Shown here in pieces: positions 34,937 to 45,220 of a stretch of 64,000 nucleotides of DNA. Each line of letters starts with the position of its first letter. Position 1 is the stretch's first letter. Below the pieces are notes generated by a model. It ran no database searches. It worked only from the letters and a program-made list of their open reading frames with translations, and was not told the origin of the DNA. This DNA comes from a virus. A program made the position numbers and the translations under genes. The stretch covers positions 30,982-94,981 of the IMG/VR virus record IMGVR_UViG_3300007538_000020; one strand, written 5' to 3'.

Positions 34937-37900
34937 TTATTTTATAGTTGATTCTAAATTTGATAAAATAAAGTTAGTAGATAATTTATTTGACTTATTA
35001 TATATCATTCTTGCACAAATATATCTATCAGATAATCTATCTCTTTGATATATATTTTTAGTAGAATTTAGTTTATTAGAGTTAGGAACTTTATCAATAT
35101 AGTATAAAAATCCACTAGCTATAATAGAACTCCAATTCTTAGAAAAGAATGATTCATTAACTGTATCATCTACAAAGTTTCTATATTCTGATATAGACCA
35201 TAATTTATTATATCTATCTGCATAGATTATAATAGGAGCGTTATTAGTTATAGTAGAATATGGATTAGACTTTTTATCTAATATTGTTTGTAACAAAGTA
35301 GATTGATAATCATTATATATTATACACTGGTCAAATGTATCATCTAAATCTTCATAGAATTCTTTATTTGAAGTATTATACTTTTTAGATATAGAAGACC
35401 ATTTAATAGCGTTTGTTGTATTTTTAGAAACATTATCTTTTGTTAATACTGATTCTACTATAAAAGGATATTGAATACCATAATAATTATTATAAACATT
35501 ACTATTATGAATATATATTTTACCATCATTTAAAGTAGAATAAAAATCATTATTATCAGAATACAATAATCTTGGTAAATAAGAATAGTAAGATATCCAA
35601 ACTTTTTCTTGTAAATGAAATGCTATTGTGAATGATTTATTTTCATAATGAGTTACATCATCAAAAGAAGGATAATATAATACATTACTTAATACATAAG
35701 CATATTGTTTATTGGTATCATCCCATAGGTATACATCATTTAATACTTCATCTTTATATCCTATTACTGTTCCATCTAATAGTTTAAACTCATTATCGTT
35801 TAAAGTATAACCTATTAATTTGTCTTCATTGATTAGTTTATAATCTTTTTTAGTTATTATAATTCTTTTATTGTTAGGATCATAACAAGCTGTAAATCCT
35901 ACTGATTTAGGACTATAAACATTATCTTGAAAATAAAATAAGCCTTCCAATAAGGAATTAGTAGATGTTAATTTTTTTAACTGATCGTAATAAAATAAAG
36001 ATAAATTTTTTTTAAAGAATTTATGTTGACCATTAGATGATATTTCTTCTAATGATGAAGTTAATAAGAATATAGATTTTTGTTTTTCAGATATTATTAG
36101 TTGTCCATAAGGAGTTGATATATCTCCAAACTTAGCATAACCTCCAGCAAAACCATTTTCACCATTAGTTATTTGATAAGGTTCTATACTAAATATTTCT
36201 CCTGTTCCTATATATAAAGGAGCTTCAATTGTTTGTATTGCTTGTTGAGGTTTAACTTGTTGTACAAATAAACTTCTCTCTGTTTTATAATAAAGTTTAT
36301 TTTCTTTAACAAATATATTTGTTATTTCACCTGTACTAGATGGAATATCTGTATAATTATTAAATAAGAAACTTCTATAGTTATCAACTCTTTCTTGTTG
36401 GTAAGATTTATTCGAAGCAGCTACTCTTGTTTTATAAGAGTTTAAACATTTAGTACAATAATTATAATTAGAAGGTATAGGAAAATAAGCTTTTATTTCG
36501 TTTATTTTAGAATAATCTAAATTATAAAAATATGTATTTGTATATACTTTATCGTTCACTATAACTGTTGGTAAACCAGTTAATCTTCTTAAATAATCAG
36601 GTACATTATTCTTTGTATCATTATAAGTTTTAGGATAATATCCACCTTGATATATATCTTCTTCATCTTCAAAGAACTCATGTCTTAATTCTGAGTTGAT
36701 TTCTGATTCACAATATAGTGTAACAATACTTCCTTCTTCCCAATATTCTATAGGAGTAAAGCTACATAGTGTAGCATAAGACCCTTTGAAACTTCTTGGT
36801 ACTGTTATACTAGAAATAAAAGTATCTCCTTGATATAAATCAATAGAAGTATTCGACTTATCTCTTGAACAATAATGAGTATCATAATATATAATGTTTG
36901 CTAAATCACCATACATTTGAGGATTATAATTCTTTAAAGCACTATAATATGATATAGCAGTAGCACCAGTAGATACTCTTAAATAAGGGGGTGATCCTCC
37001 GTAGTTATCAGCACCAACAAATTCGATATAAGTAGGATCAGGTATTTCATCTTCTAATTCTATAACATAAGTCTCTTGTTGATTCTCATTAAAAAATATA
37101 TTAGATAAATCAGAAGAAACTCTTTCATAAGGTTCTATTTTCTTTTGATTAGTTATTACTCTGTTAGTTGTTATTAAAGGATTAGTTTGAGGATATTGAG
37201 AATCTTTAAAATCTAATCTTTCTCTGTATATATAAATACCACCTGTACCATTATCTAAATCATAATTACTAACATTACCTCTCAATTCTCTTTCTATTTT
37301 TAAATAATGAGCTGTATCTATAGATGAAAACTTAGTTACAGGAGAATGAAAAGAAAAGCTTTTTGTTAAGTTAGATTCTTTTGCAAAAGGACCATTAGGA
37401 GCAGCACATAAAGGACTACCACCTGCCTCTACAACATCATAAGGTATATTATAATATAAGTTAGATACGCTTGGAGCTAAATGTTTATAATAAGGATAAG
37501 ATTGAATAGTACCACTAAAATCATTAATATTTCTTTGAACAATACTATTAGCTAAGTTAGCATTAGGAAATATAAAACCTTTATCTAATACTGTTTTATT
37601 ATTGAATTCTCTTTTTGCTCTTACTATTTTATATCCTGATATTATATCAGAATATTGAGCTGGAGGAATAATATTATTAAATTGAATACCTAATGAAACA
37701 ATTTTGTCAGAACTAGGAAATATATTAGTGTTTAATGCAGATGAACCATCTACTTCTCCCATTATAAAATGAGGTTCTAATGTAGTATCTGGAAATTTAT
37801 GATGTAATATAGGAGTTCCTGCTAATGAACCATATATATTATTACCAGAACAATCTGTTGTTGTTGGATATAATAATTCTGATTCATAATAAGCCATCTC

Positions 37901-39391
37901 TCCTGACGTATATATATCACCTGCTTCTATACTAGAATTAGATGGATTAGTATAAGTTCTAATAGCTGTATTATAAGCTTTCCATCTTGGAACTAAAGTT
38001 TGAGTAGGTAAATGTTGTAAATCTGGATGAGTTGGAAGAGCTACTAATATTTCTTTATCCCAGTTATTAGTACCAGCAGGAGGTCTATTATGAGCATTGC
38101 TGTTACCTGTAAGTTTTAAAGAACTACTATTTATAGCTACTCTACCAGGAATATGAAACGGAGGTGTTTCTGTTCCATCTGTTAATTGCCATACTATAGC
38201 AAAAGCGTAAATCTCATCTCTCATATAAGACCTTAAATCATTATAATATTTAGCTGATTTAGGAGAATAAGAATCATTAGATGAGTTTTTAGCTTGATGT
38301 ATTTTTGTAATATATTTAGAAGTTATGTTAAGAGCTTCTCTTTGAAATACAGAATAATCAATTATTTTATCTTTTAAATTAGCTATAATTAATCTATTAT
38401 CTGTTTGATCTATGTGTTTAGCTAAATAATTTATTTTAGAGGCTGTTACATCTGCTAAAGAAGATATACTATCATTAGTTACATCTATACCAGTAAAGTT
38501 ATATGTAGAAGTAGAAGAATGAATTTCTATAGGAGTTTTTAAATATACATTAGTAGATGAAGCTATAGTAGCTATTACAGCTATTCTATAATAACTAAAG
38601 TTTTGATCTAAATCAGTAATATTTAGTTTTATAGATTTATTAGTCTTTAATTCTATAGCAGGATTACCACCTTCTACTACATTATAATCTCCATTATAAT
38701 TACCTGATGTAATAGGAATAGGATTTGTAATAGAATGAAAAGGAGTTGGATTTAAATCATCATCTAAATATTGTATTGCAAATTGATATACTCCTAATTC
38801 TAAACTACCTCCTGAGTTTAATACTTTATCTAAAGATATACAAGATTGTTCAAAATCTCTAAATAAACTAAGTTTTGAAACTACTAAGTTATTAGAAGAA
38901 TCATAATATTGATCTCTTTCATCTATATCAAACACTCTAATAGAATTGTATTGATCTGTCATATATACAGTTCTATTACATCCTTCTCTTATTCTAAATG
39001 TACAATCTATAGGATAATGTATATTTAGATTTAAAGAGAAATTAGTTAGAGCATAAGTATCTTCTAATAATACAGTTTTATTTCCAGAATCATCTACAAT
39101 TAGAAAATAACCTTTAGCTGTAGAATCAGGTGTTTCATTATAATTATTAGTAACTATAAGAAACCTTTCATTATTTCCTATATTACATTGTCCTATAATA
39201 ATTAAACCTTCACCTAAATCTGTTAAATCAACAGAAGTTTGATTTCCTTTATCATTAGATAAAGAATAAGAATCTCCTTCTTTAGTTTCTAAATTTCCAT
39301 TTAGAATAAAGCTTGAAGTATTCTTAGGTTGTAAAGATTTATCAAAATCAGAATTCATTCCTTTTTGGAATGAGTTAATTGATTGCTCCAT
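34937..39391 (-). CDS. Tail muzzle/nozzle protein (1484 residues)
   Basis: A 1484-residue beta-rich protein without membrane segments. The N-terminus NSFQKGMNSDFDKSLQP is the typical start of tail nozzle/muzzle proteins in crAss-like phages. Many short repeated strand blocks follow, consistent with propeller-like domains (e.g. FLIVTNNYNE, CTFRIREGCNRTVYMTD). It is encoded directly next to a tail ring-type protein, two bases from its stop. It probably forms the distal tail tube through which DNA and the giant proteins leave. Assigned from length, position and N-terminal pattern; no enzyme motif seen. Confidence 0.8.
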   Translation of the reverse strand: MEQSINSFQKGMNSDFDKSLQPKNTSSFILNGNLETKEGDSYSLSNDKGNQTSVDLTDLGEGLIIIGQCNIGNNERFLIVTNNYNETPDSTAKGYFLIVDDSGNKTVLLEDTYALTNFSLNLNIHYPIDCTFRIREGCNRTVYMTDQYNSIRVFDIDERDQYYDSSNNLVVSKLSLFRDFEQSCISLDKVLNSGGSLELGVYQFAIQYLDDDLNPTPFHSITNPIPITSGNYNGDYNVVEGGNPAIELKTNKSIKLNITDLDQNFSYYRIAVIATIASSTNVYLKTPIEIHSSTSTYNFTGIDVTNDSISSLADVTASKINYLAKHIDQTDNRLIIANLKDKIIDYSVFQREALNITSKYITKIHQAKNSSNDSYSPKSAKYYNDLRSYMRDEIYAFAIVWQLTDGTETPPFHIPGRVAINSSSLKLTGNSNAHNRPPAGTNNWDKEILVALPTHPDLQHLPTQTLVPRWKAYNTAIRTYTNPSNSSIEAGDIYTSGEMAYYESELLYPTTTDCSGNNIYGSLAGTPILHHKFPDTTLEPHFIMGEVDGSSALNTNIFPSSDKIVSLGIQFNNIIPPAQYSDIISGYKIVRAKREFNNKTVLDKGFIFPNANLANSIVQRNINDFSGTIQSYPYYKHLAPSVSNLYYNIPYDVVEAGGSPLCAAPNGPFAKESNLTKSFSFHSPVTKFSSIDTAHYLKIERELRGNVSNYDLDNGTGGIYIYRERLDFKDSQYPQTNPLITTNRVITNQKKIEPYERVSSDLSNIFFNENQQETYVIELEDEIPDPTYIEFVGADNYGGSPPYLRVSTGATAISYYSALKNYNPQMYGDLANIIYYDTHYCSRDKSNTSIDLYQGDTFISSITVPRSFKGSYATLCSFTPIEYWEEGSIVTLYCESEINSELRHEFFEDEEDIYQGGYYPKTYNDTKNNVPDYLRRLTGLPTVIVNDKVYTNTYFYNLDYSKINEIKAYFPIPSNYNYCTKCLNSYKTRVAASNKSYQQERVDNYRSFLFNNYTDIPSSTGEITNIFVKENKLYYKTERSLFVQQVKPQQAIQTIEAPLYIGTGEIFSIEPYQITNGENGFAGGYAKFGDISTPYGQLIISEKQKSIFLLTSSLEEISSNGQHKFFKKNLSLFYYDQLKKLTSTNSLLEGLFYFQDNVYSPKSVGFTACYDPNNKRIIITKKDYKLINEDKLIGYTLNDNEFKLLDGTVIGYKDEVLNDVYLWDDTNKQYAYVLSNVLYYPSFDDVTHYENKSFTIAFHLQEKVWISYYSYLPRLLYSDNNDFYSTLNDGKIYIHNSNVYNNYYGIQYPFIVESVLTKDNVSKNTTNAIKWSSISKKYNTSNKEFYEDLDDTFDQCIIYNDYQSTLLQTILDKKSNPYSTITNNAPIIIYADRYNKLWSISEYRNFVDDTVNESFFSKNWSSIIASGFLYYIDKVPNSNKLNSTKNIYQRDRLSDRYICARMIYNKSNKLSTNFILSNLESTIK

Positions 39392-39393
39392 AA

Positions 39394-40233
39394 TTAAAAT
39401 AAATAATTATAATATTTACCATTCATAGATAAATATTCTGGTGTATTTAAATTTTGAAAAAAAGAATAATACCTTCTATCTACAGGTACTAATCTATTTG
39501 TCATATTTTTAATATTCTCATATTCATCCAAAGAAGGCATCATTAAGCTACCAACTGATTTAGGATATAAGTGATTCCATTTAGTAGACCAGTATTGTAA
39601 TATAAGACCTACTCCTTCTTCTTTCATATTAAATCTTTTCTCAAATATTCTCATTAAGCAATAAGATTTAATAGCTTCTATTACATCTGGATTATTAGGT
39701 ATTAAGAAGTCTCCTTCTTCATTAACAGGATATCTTAAATAAGATATACAAATATATCCATTTTGTAAAGAAGTAGTTATACAACCATTAGGTTCTATAG
39801 TAAAAGAATGTTCACCTGGAGTATCTATATTCTTACAATCTTCACACATATACTGATTACCAAACTCAGATGTGTTATATCTCATAGGCCAATAATTATT
39901 TCTAAAGTAACTACTTGTAGTAAATCCTTCGTAATAATTATCATTATTAATACCTACTTCTCTTTTTATTTCTTCTATATCTGTTTCATCTAAAGTATTA
40001 TTTACTTTATAAGCTATCATATTCAACTGATATATTCCTTGAGGTAATACAGCTTTATGATTAGTTACTTTAGTAAAAAATATTTTATTTTCTACTTGAG
40101 TTTTAACAGCTAATTTTTCCATGGCTTTAGCTGCATTTTCAAGTACTGCCATTTCATTCCAATATTGTGAATCTAAAGAATCTTGTAAATCATCTAATAC
40201 AGTTCTTATAGATATATAATCAGTTATTATCAT
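39394..40233 (-). CDS. Tail tubular/ring protein (T7 gp11-like position)
   Basis: A 279-residue structural protein. The N-terminal helices (IRTVLDDLQDSLDSQYWNEM) and the pattern ILPQG/YQLNMIAYKVN then CISYLRYPVNEEGDFLIPNN (about residues 173-192) are common in crAss-like tail ring proteins that link portal and muzzle. CEDCK (about residue 134) could bind metal. The muzzle gene starts two bases after its stop, the classical tubular A/B pairing. The role is inferred from gene order and pattern. Confidence 0.72.
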   Translation of the reverse strand: MIITDYISIRTVLDDLQDSLDSQYWNEMAVLENAAKAMEKLAVKTQVENKIFFTKVTNHKAVLPQGIYQLNMIAYKVNNTLDETDIEEIKREVGINNDNYYEGFTTSSYFRNNYWPMRYNTSEFGNQYMCEDCKNIDTPGEHSFTIEPNGCITTSLQNGYICISYLRYPVNEEGDFLIPNNPDVIEAIKSYCLMRIFEKRFNMKEEGVGLILQYWSTKWNHLYPKSVGSLMMPSLDEYENIKNMTNRLVPVDRRYYSFFQNLNTPEYLSMNGKYYNYLF

Positions 40234-40235
40234 TA

Positions 40236-40679
40236 TTATAAAGTTTCGTAGTTTATAATAGTATTATTCTCTTTTATTTCCTTAGCTAAATATCTTTTAT
40301 TTCCTCTTGTAGGTGTAAACTTATAGAAGTTTCTATTTTTAATATTATACCCTACTCTCTTCCACTCATACTTAGCATATTCATTTGAAGAATGGTTATT
40401 ATTGTGAAATACTTGTTTTTTTAATTCTTTAGATTTTTTAAAATCTATTTTTCTATCTCTTAAATGCTCTGGAATTAATCCTTTTTTTATTTGTAGATAT
40501 GAACGTAAAAAAGGCATTTTAAACTTAATGCCTTCTTTAACTAGTTTTTGTATTAAGAGTTTATTAAACTCTTTACATATATTTACAAATGTAGAATAAT
40601 CAGCATAATAAGAATCCCTTTCTGTTACATTATTCGGAAATGATTTATAAGCATCTGATAATGTTCTAGAATACTTCAT
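40236..40679 (-). CDS. Conserved crAss-like structural-region protein
   Basis: A 147-residue very basic protein. The pattern FVNICKEFNKLLIQKLVKEG (residues about 31-50), FKMPFLRSYLQIKKG, then KRVGYNIKNRNFYKFTPTRG and NKRYLAKEIKE recurs in Bacteroidota phages between ring and muzzle genes. The function is unknown; the high charge suggests contact with DNA or RNA. It lies between two tail ring protein genes with a 1-base overlap upstream. Confidence 0.72.
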   Translation of the reverse strand: MKYSRTLSDAYKSFPNNVTERDSYYADYSTFVNICKEFNKLLIQKLVKEGIKFKMPFLRSYLQIKKGLIPEHLRDRKIDFKKSKELKKQVFHNNNHSSNEYAKYEWKRVGYNIKNRNFYKFTPTRGNKRYLAKEIKENNTIINYETL

Positions 40680-41359
40680 TATTCTTTTTGGTTTAATACT
40701 ATACCTTGTGAATCATTTGTTAAATCATTTAAACTTTGATTCATATATCTCATTATTTCTTCGTAAGTCATAGTTCTTATAGTGTCTAACATATAAGTAT
40801 CTATAGGATAATTTTGAGTTAATGGATCAAAACATTTACTATTATTACATGATTTTACTGTTTGTAATTCAACAGGATCTTCAAATAATCCTTTAACTTG
40901 TACATGAGATAACATGTTATTAGGATCTACTACTACTAAAAAATTATTATGAATAAACCAAAACATTTTATTATTCTTTGTTCTGGTATATTTAAAGTTT
41001 TTAGCTTCTTCTAAAGTAGAGTTATTTATTAATGTTCCATCAGGAGTATATACTTTTAATAGTAGTTGATTTCTAGATTGTATAACTCTTGGTAACTGAT
41101 ATTTGCTTTTTAAGAATTTACAATTTAAAGTCAAACAAGGACACTCAGGTAGAATACTTAACTCTAATTCAAGACAATCTATAGTTTGGAAGTTAAAGGG
41201 ATTAACTTCCTGATATTTATCTATAGATTGTCTTAATAGCTTAGCTCTATAAGACTTAATAAAGGTATAAATAAATCTATTAGAATAAATAGAATCATCA
41301 GATTTACTTCCTTTATTAAGAACAGTTTGTATACTATATATTATTTCATTTAATAGCAT
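40679..41359 (-). CDS. Tail ring/adaptor protein
   Basis: A 226-residue protein with helical N-terminus (LLNEIIYSIQTVLNKG, SNRFIYTFIKSYRAKLLRQ) and a beta-rich middle. It has cysteines in pairs (ECPCLTLNC, CNNSKCFDP) and a conserved-looking C-terminal YPIDTYMLDTIRTMTYEEIMR. The arrangement of tail adaptor/ring proteins in crAss-like phages matches. It overlaps by one base with both flanking genes. The paired cysteines might bind a metal. Structural role by context. Confidence 0.65.
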   Translation of the reverse strand: MLLNEIIYSIQTVLNKGSKSDDSIYSNRFIYTFIKSYRAKLLRQSIDKYQEVNPFNFQTIDCLELELSILPECPCLTLNCKFLKSKYQLPRVIQSRNQLLLKVYTPDGTLINNSTLEEAKNFKYTRTKNNKMFWFIHNNFLVVVDPNNMLSHVQVKGLFEDPVELQTVKSCNNSKCFDPLTQNYPIDTYMLDTIRTMTYEEIMRYMNQSLNDLTNDSQGIVLNQKE

Positions 41360-42549
41360 TATAACAATAACAGTTTAGAGGTTGTTTTATTTTTATATTT
41401 ATCTACTTCTTCTATTAAACATCCTGGTTGAGAATATCCAAAGTTATGTTGAGTCCATTTAGAAGAACCTACTATAGAAGGTACATTAGTATAGGAGAAT
41501 CTTTTAGCTGTTTGTTCTCCATAGGTATGTAAATCTCCTTTCTTAAAATGATTATAATAAGCATGTAGATTCTTTCTATCTATATATTCATTTATAAAAT
41601 TTTCTGTTTTATTATTTAGAATATAAGGTAAATTAGCTTTCATATCTTCAGAATCTTTTCCATGACTTAACATGAAACAATGATTACCAAAAACATAATG
41701 ATCTATAAATTTATCAAATATTTTAAATGTTACAGTTGGATATTTTATATTAAAATATGTTTTTAATACTTCAAAAGCAAAATAACCAAAATCACCAGAA
41801 TGATTATCGTTGGATACATTTAATATTGTAAAATGTTTAGCAATGTTTAACCTAATTAATTCTTCATAAAACTCTTTATGTACTTTAATATAAGTTAAAA
41901 ATTGTTCTTTGTTATTCATGTTTTGAGGAAGAGCGTGACCACCTCTGGTTGTTTGTTTATTATATCCATCTAAAGGATCTCCTAAATCAGATATAACTAA
42001 TTCATCATAATACTTATCACCATATTCTTTTTTTATTTCAGATATTATTTTAAACATTCTATTTCTAAAAGTAGTATAATCATAGTTATCAGAATAAAGA
42101 GTATCTTTTGGTAATTCTAATCCAACATGTTTATCTGCTGTCCAAATAAACAATCCTTTTTCTTTTTGTTTAGAATCGATATTTTTTTCTTGAAAAATAT
42201 TAGGACTTACATCACTTAACAATTCAAATATTTCTTCTTTAAAAGATTTCCAAAAATCTTCTGGATCCATTTCATCTTCTTTCTTTGGTTTTAAAGAATA
42301 TCTCCATTCACCATTAGGAAGTTGCCATGCGCTTTTTATTTCCAAATTATCTTCTTTTACTTCTTTTTTAACAGATTCTTTAGAACTAGAACTAGAGTTA
42401 AAGATTCTAAGAGCTTCTTCTGTTTCTTCAATACTGGCTTTAATGTTATTTTTAAAAAGAATATAACTTAATCTCTTTTTACCTTCTTTTTTATAACCAG
42501 GTTTTTCAGTCAAAAAATTTAAAATAGATTCAATTGTTTTTTGATTCAT
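41359..42549 (-). CDS. Metallophosphoesterase with N-terminal extension, in the tail module
   Basis: A 396-residue protein. Residues 1-60 look like a small helical, winged-helix-like domain. A Ser/Lys/Glu linker follows. From about residue 130 on it is a calcineurin-like phosphoesterase: TADKHVGL (D-x-H), SDLGDPLDG, VSNDNHSGDFG (NDNH in place of GNHD), MLSHGKDSEDMK and KGDLHTYGE. The order and spacing fit DNA-repair-nuclease-like (MRE11/SbcD-type core) phosphoesterases of phages. It is first in a tail transcription unit with its own promoter at 42563-42593. A nuclease or phosphatase role in late infection is possible; the substrate is not visible. Confidence 0.85.
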   Translation of the reverse strand: MNQKTIESILNFLTEKPGYKKEGKKRLSYILFKNNIKASIEETEEALRIFNSSSSSKESVKKEVKEDNLEIKSAWQLPNGEWRYSLKPKKEDEMDPEDFWKSFKEEIFELLSDVSPNIFQEKNIDSKQKEKGLFIWTADKHVGLELPKDTLYSDNYDYTTFRNRMFKIISEIKKEYGDKYYDELVISDLGDPLDGYNKQTTRGGHALPQNMNNKEQFLTYIKVHKEFYEELIRLNIAKHFTILNVSNDNHSGDFGYFAFEVLKTYFNIKYPTVTFKIFDKFIDHYVFGNHCFMLSHGKDSEDMKANLPYILNNKTENFINEYIDRKNLHAYYNHFKKGDLHTYGEQTAKRFSYTNVPSIVGSSKWTQHNFGYSQPGCLIEEVDKYKNKTTSKLLLL

Positions 42550-42562
42550 AATTTGTTTTTTA

Positions 42563-42593
42563 CAAAAATAGATAAAATATAATGAAAATCAAA
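42563..42593 (-). promoter_or_regulatory. Bacteroidota-type promoter for the tail unit
   Basis: On the minus strand TTTG (42590-42593) is followed after 19 bases by TATTTTTG (42563-42570), an exact fit to TTTG-N19/21-TAnnTTTG used by the Bacteroidota primary sigma factor. The ATG at 42549 lies 13 bases beyond, implying a leader of only a few bases. Confidence 0.8.
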
Positions 42594-42613
42594 ATAATAT
42601 AAAAAAATCTTTT

Positions 42614-42865
42614 TTAACAATTTACTTTTGTTAATTTTTCTATTTCATCTATAATAAGATTTATTTGATCATCAGTTATACATGTATCATCTTCTACTAT
42701 ATGAGTGAATATATCAAACAACATAGTAGCATCTTCTAAATTCTGTTTATAAATATTAATACATTTGCTACCTATTTTTAAGGAATTAATATATTTGTCA
42801 TAGCTAAAATTAGCTACTTTACAAACAAGACAGCTTCTATAATTAATTAATTCTTGTTCGGTCAT
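42614..42865 (-). CDS. Small unknown protein
   Basis: An 83-residue acidic protein with early cysteines (SCLVCK, residues 11-16, and Cys35) and helical second half (DDQINLIIDEIEKL). No family recognised. The cysteines could form a metal site. It stands alone between the fibre gene run and the tail-unit promoter. Confidence 0.6.
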   Translation of the reverse strand: MTEQELINYRSCLVCKVANFSYDKYINSLKIGSKCINIYKQNLEDATMLFDIFTHIVEDDTCITDDQINLIIDEIEKLTKVNC

Positions 42866-42894
42866 AATAGTTGAAGTTAAAGGTAAAATTAATA

Positions 42895-44019
42895 TTAAGT
42901 ATCATTTCTTTCCGTTTCGAAAGTAATATCTAATTTTCCTCCTGCTGTAGTTTTAGTAGTAATTACTCTTATTTCATCACCAGGATTAAAAGTGTTATTA
43001 GAAGCAGGTGTTAAACTAAATCCTGTCCCATAAGCAGAAGCTTTAGTTATTGTAACAGTTCCCATAGAGTTACCAGAATCATCTTGAAATTCTACAGTAC
43101 CATCATCAGTAGCTTCTATTAATTTAGTTACTCTTATCTTAATTTCATCTATAGTACCTTTATAAGGCATATAATGATAATTAGTGCCTTTTTCACCTGA
43201 TTCAAAAGAAGCTGATATATATTCTCTTAATGTTCTATGAACAGCCGTTAATTTAGAAGGTTGCAACGTATTAGCAGCTACTTCATTATTTGATATAGTA
43301 GATCCAACAGAGAACGTTCCTGCTGATACTTTTACTATACCTGTAGAAGAACTAAAATCTTGACCTGTACCACCTCTTGAAGGATCTAATTGAGCCTCAC
43401 TAGATAGTGTTCCTGAACCGTTATTTATTATAACATGATCTGCTGTACCATTAGCTAATTTAGTTCTTGTTATAGCAGCTGAAGCATTAATATCAGCATC
43501 TACTATAACACCAGCAGCAATAGCTGTAACACCAGCATTAGTTATAGTTACATCACCAGTTACACTCACAGCTGACCATACACCAGAACCATTAGCTACT
43601 TGTATTTGAGCAGATGTTCCATTAGCTAATTTAGTTAATTCTATAGTGTTAATATCTATTTGAGAATTAGTAATTTTAGTTGTACCATCCCAATCTATTA
43701 TAAAATCTACATTCCAAGCAGAACCATCATATTGTGCATATATTGTAACATGTTGATCTGCTAAATCAGCAGGTAAATCTACTCCATGGAAAGATACAGT
43801 ACCAACACCACCATAAGTAGCAGCACCTCTATATTTGTATATATAAGTTAAACCTGATGTAGGAGTACCACTTTCTTGAAATATATTAGAAGTTCCAGCT
43901 CCACCTAGTGAAACTGTTCCTGTTATAAGGTAAAAAGCACTTTGTTCTGCTACTGGTATAGATATAGTTTGACCAGAAGCATTTAAAGGAAATGTAGGGT
44001 AAATATATTGTATTGCCAT
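42895..44019 (-). CDS. Fibre-like virion protein with internal repeats
   Basis: A 374-residue protein of fibre composition (Thr, Ser, Ala, Gly, Asn). Internal repeats are evident: TKLANGTSAQIQVANGSG and TKLANGTADHVIINNGSG, separated by TGDVTITNAGVTAIAAG, then DPSRGGTGQDFSSSTG. These are the usual modules of phage fibre shafts. The C-terminal 110 residues form a different beta domain (YKGTIDEIKIRVTKL, GDEIRVITTKTT), probably the tip. It may be a head or tail fibre. Confidence 0.8.
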   Translation of the reverse strand: MAIQYIYPTFPLNASGQTISIPVAEQSAFYLITGTVSLGGAGTSNIFQESGTPTSGLTYIYKYRGAATYGGVGTVSFHGVDLPADLADQHVTIYAQYDGSAWNVDFIIDWDGTTKITNSQIDINTIELTKLANGTSAQIQVANGSGVWSAVSVTGDVTITNAGVTAIAAGVIVDADINASAAITRTKLANGTADHVIINNGSGTLSSEAQLDPSRGGTGQDFSSSTGIVKVSAGTFSVGSTISNNEVAANTLQPSKLTAVHRTLREYISASFESGEKGTNYHYMPYKGTIDEIKIRVTKLIEATDDGTVEFQDDSGNSMGTVTITKASAYGTGFSLTPASNNTFNPGDEIRVITTKTTAGGKLDITFETERNDT

Positions 44020-44020
44020 A

Positions 44021-44575
44021 TTATATTAGTGTTTTATTTATTTTCATTGAAACAATACCTAAATCAGTACCAACAAAATTAGTAGTAGAATCTGCTACTA
44101 TAGTAATAGGAATAGGATTAGTAAAATCTAATCCAGGAATTTCAGTTACTCCAACAGGACTCCATGTTCCAATAATACCTGTTTTTTCAGCTACTAATTT
44201 CATTGTATTTGTGGAATTTTTATAGAGTTCTGCTTTTAAATTAGAATAATAACCAGCATTACCTCCATAAGAATATATTATATCTGTAATAGTAGTACCA
44301 TTAATTTTTAATGTTAATTTATATGTATCCGTATTTGATAAAGGAGCATCTAATTCACCCATAATAGATATAGATAAACCATCACCATTATCTGATAAAG
44401 TATTAGGTGGTAAATTATATGTTAGTATTGGTTGTGTTGGAGCACCTGCTGTTGTATAAACAGCAGTATTTAAGCTGTATAGTACTGTAGTACCATCAGA
44501 ACCATTAGCACCTGTTGGGCCAGTTGGTCCTTGTGTACTAGTAGATAATGTTACGTCATGACATCCGCATCCCAT
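44021..44575 (-). CDS. Fibre protein with short collagen-like segment
   Basis: A 184-residue protein. It starts MGCGCHD, followed by a short collagen-like segment QGPTGPTGANGSDG (residues about 15-28) and a beta-rich C-terminal domain (LSISIMGELD, YKLTLKINGTTITDI). Gly-X-Y triplets and a compact head are typical of trimeric virion appendages. One base separates it from the previous fibre gene. Receptor binding is possible but not shown. Confidence 0.72.
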   Translation of the reverse strand: MGCGCHDVTLSTSTQGPTGPTGANGSDGTTVLYSLNTAVYTTAGAPTQPILTYNLPPNTLSDNGDGLSISIMGELDAPLSNTDTYKLTLKINGTTITDIIYSYGGNAGYYSNLKAELYKNSTNTMKLVAEKTGIIGTWSPVGVTEIPGLDFTNPIPITIVADSTTNFVGTDLGIVSMKINKTLI

Positions 44576-44613
44576 AATTTTATTTATTTATTGATTGATT
44601 AATTGATTAATTA

Positions 44614-45204
44614 TTAACATCCTTTACAAGCTTCTTTAGCTAGTTTATTATTTATTAAAGTAAGATAAGAAGATACCTTAGAATTAGTTAAACAATAACC
44701 TGAATATAATAAAGCTAAATAATCTGAATATATTTCTCTTAATTTATCTCTTGAAGTATTAGAAGTACAACAGTCACAATCTAATACTTTAGCTGCTAAG
44801 TTTTTTATATTACACATTATTGTACATAAGGACATTTTAGTTACTTGGTGTTGATATACTGTTCCACCACTAGTTGTTATTTTATAAGTAAAACTGTATT
44901 TTCCATCTGCGAATTTTGTTAAACCAGCATTAACTGAACTTAGTTCTAAATCAGAAACATTTATTGTTTGTGACAAAACACTACTTGATGGAAAATTAGA
45001 TGATAAATCAATGCTGTCATAAGTTACTGAATTTAATTCATCTTTTATTATTAATTCTACTGTAGAAAAATCACTAGTTGCTGGATTAGGTGAACCATAA
45101 CCTCCTGTATTAGTTAAAGCATCATAAGCACCTGTTAACTCTGTAAATATAACAGAATCGCAGCTACAACCTAAATCTATTCTTGTGTTTAGTGATAAAC
45201 TCAT
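44614..45204 (-). CDS. Cysteine-rich crAss-like structural protein
   Basis: A 196-residue protein. The N-terminal half is beta-rich (VELIIKDELNS, KYSFTYKITTSGGTVYQH). The C-terminal half is helical with many cysteines: LCTIMCNI, LDCDCCTS, GYC and EACKGC at the end. This two-part architecture with terminal Cys motifs recurs next to fibre genes in Bacteroidota phages. The cysteines may bind metal or form disulfides in the virion. It is followed by fibre genes and preceded by a terminator. Confidence 0.68.
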   Translation of the reverse strand: MSLSLNTRIDLGCSCDSVIFTELTGAYDALTNTGGYGSPNPATSDFSTVELIIKDELNSVTYDSIDLSSNFPSSSVLSQTINVSDLELSSVNAGLTKFADGKYSFTYKITTSGGTVYQHQVTKMSLCTIMCNIKNLAAKVLDCDCCTSNTSRDKLREIYSDYLALLYSGYCLTNSKVSSYLTLINNKLAKEACKGC

Positions 45205-45220
45205 TGTTTTAATTTTTTAA

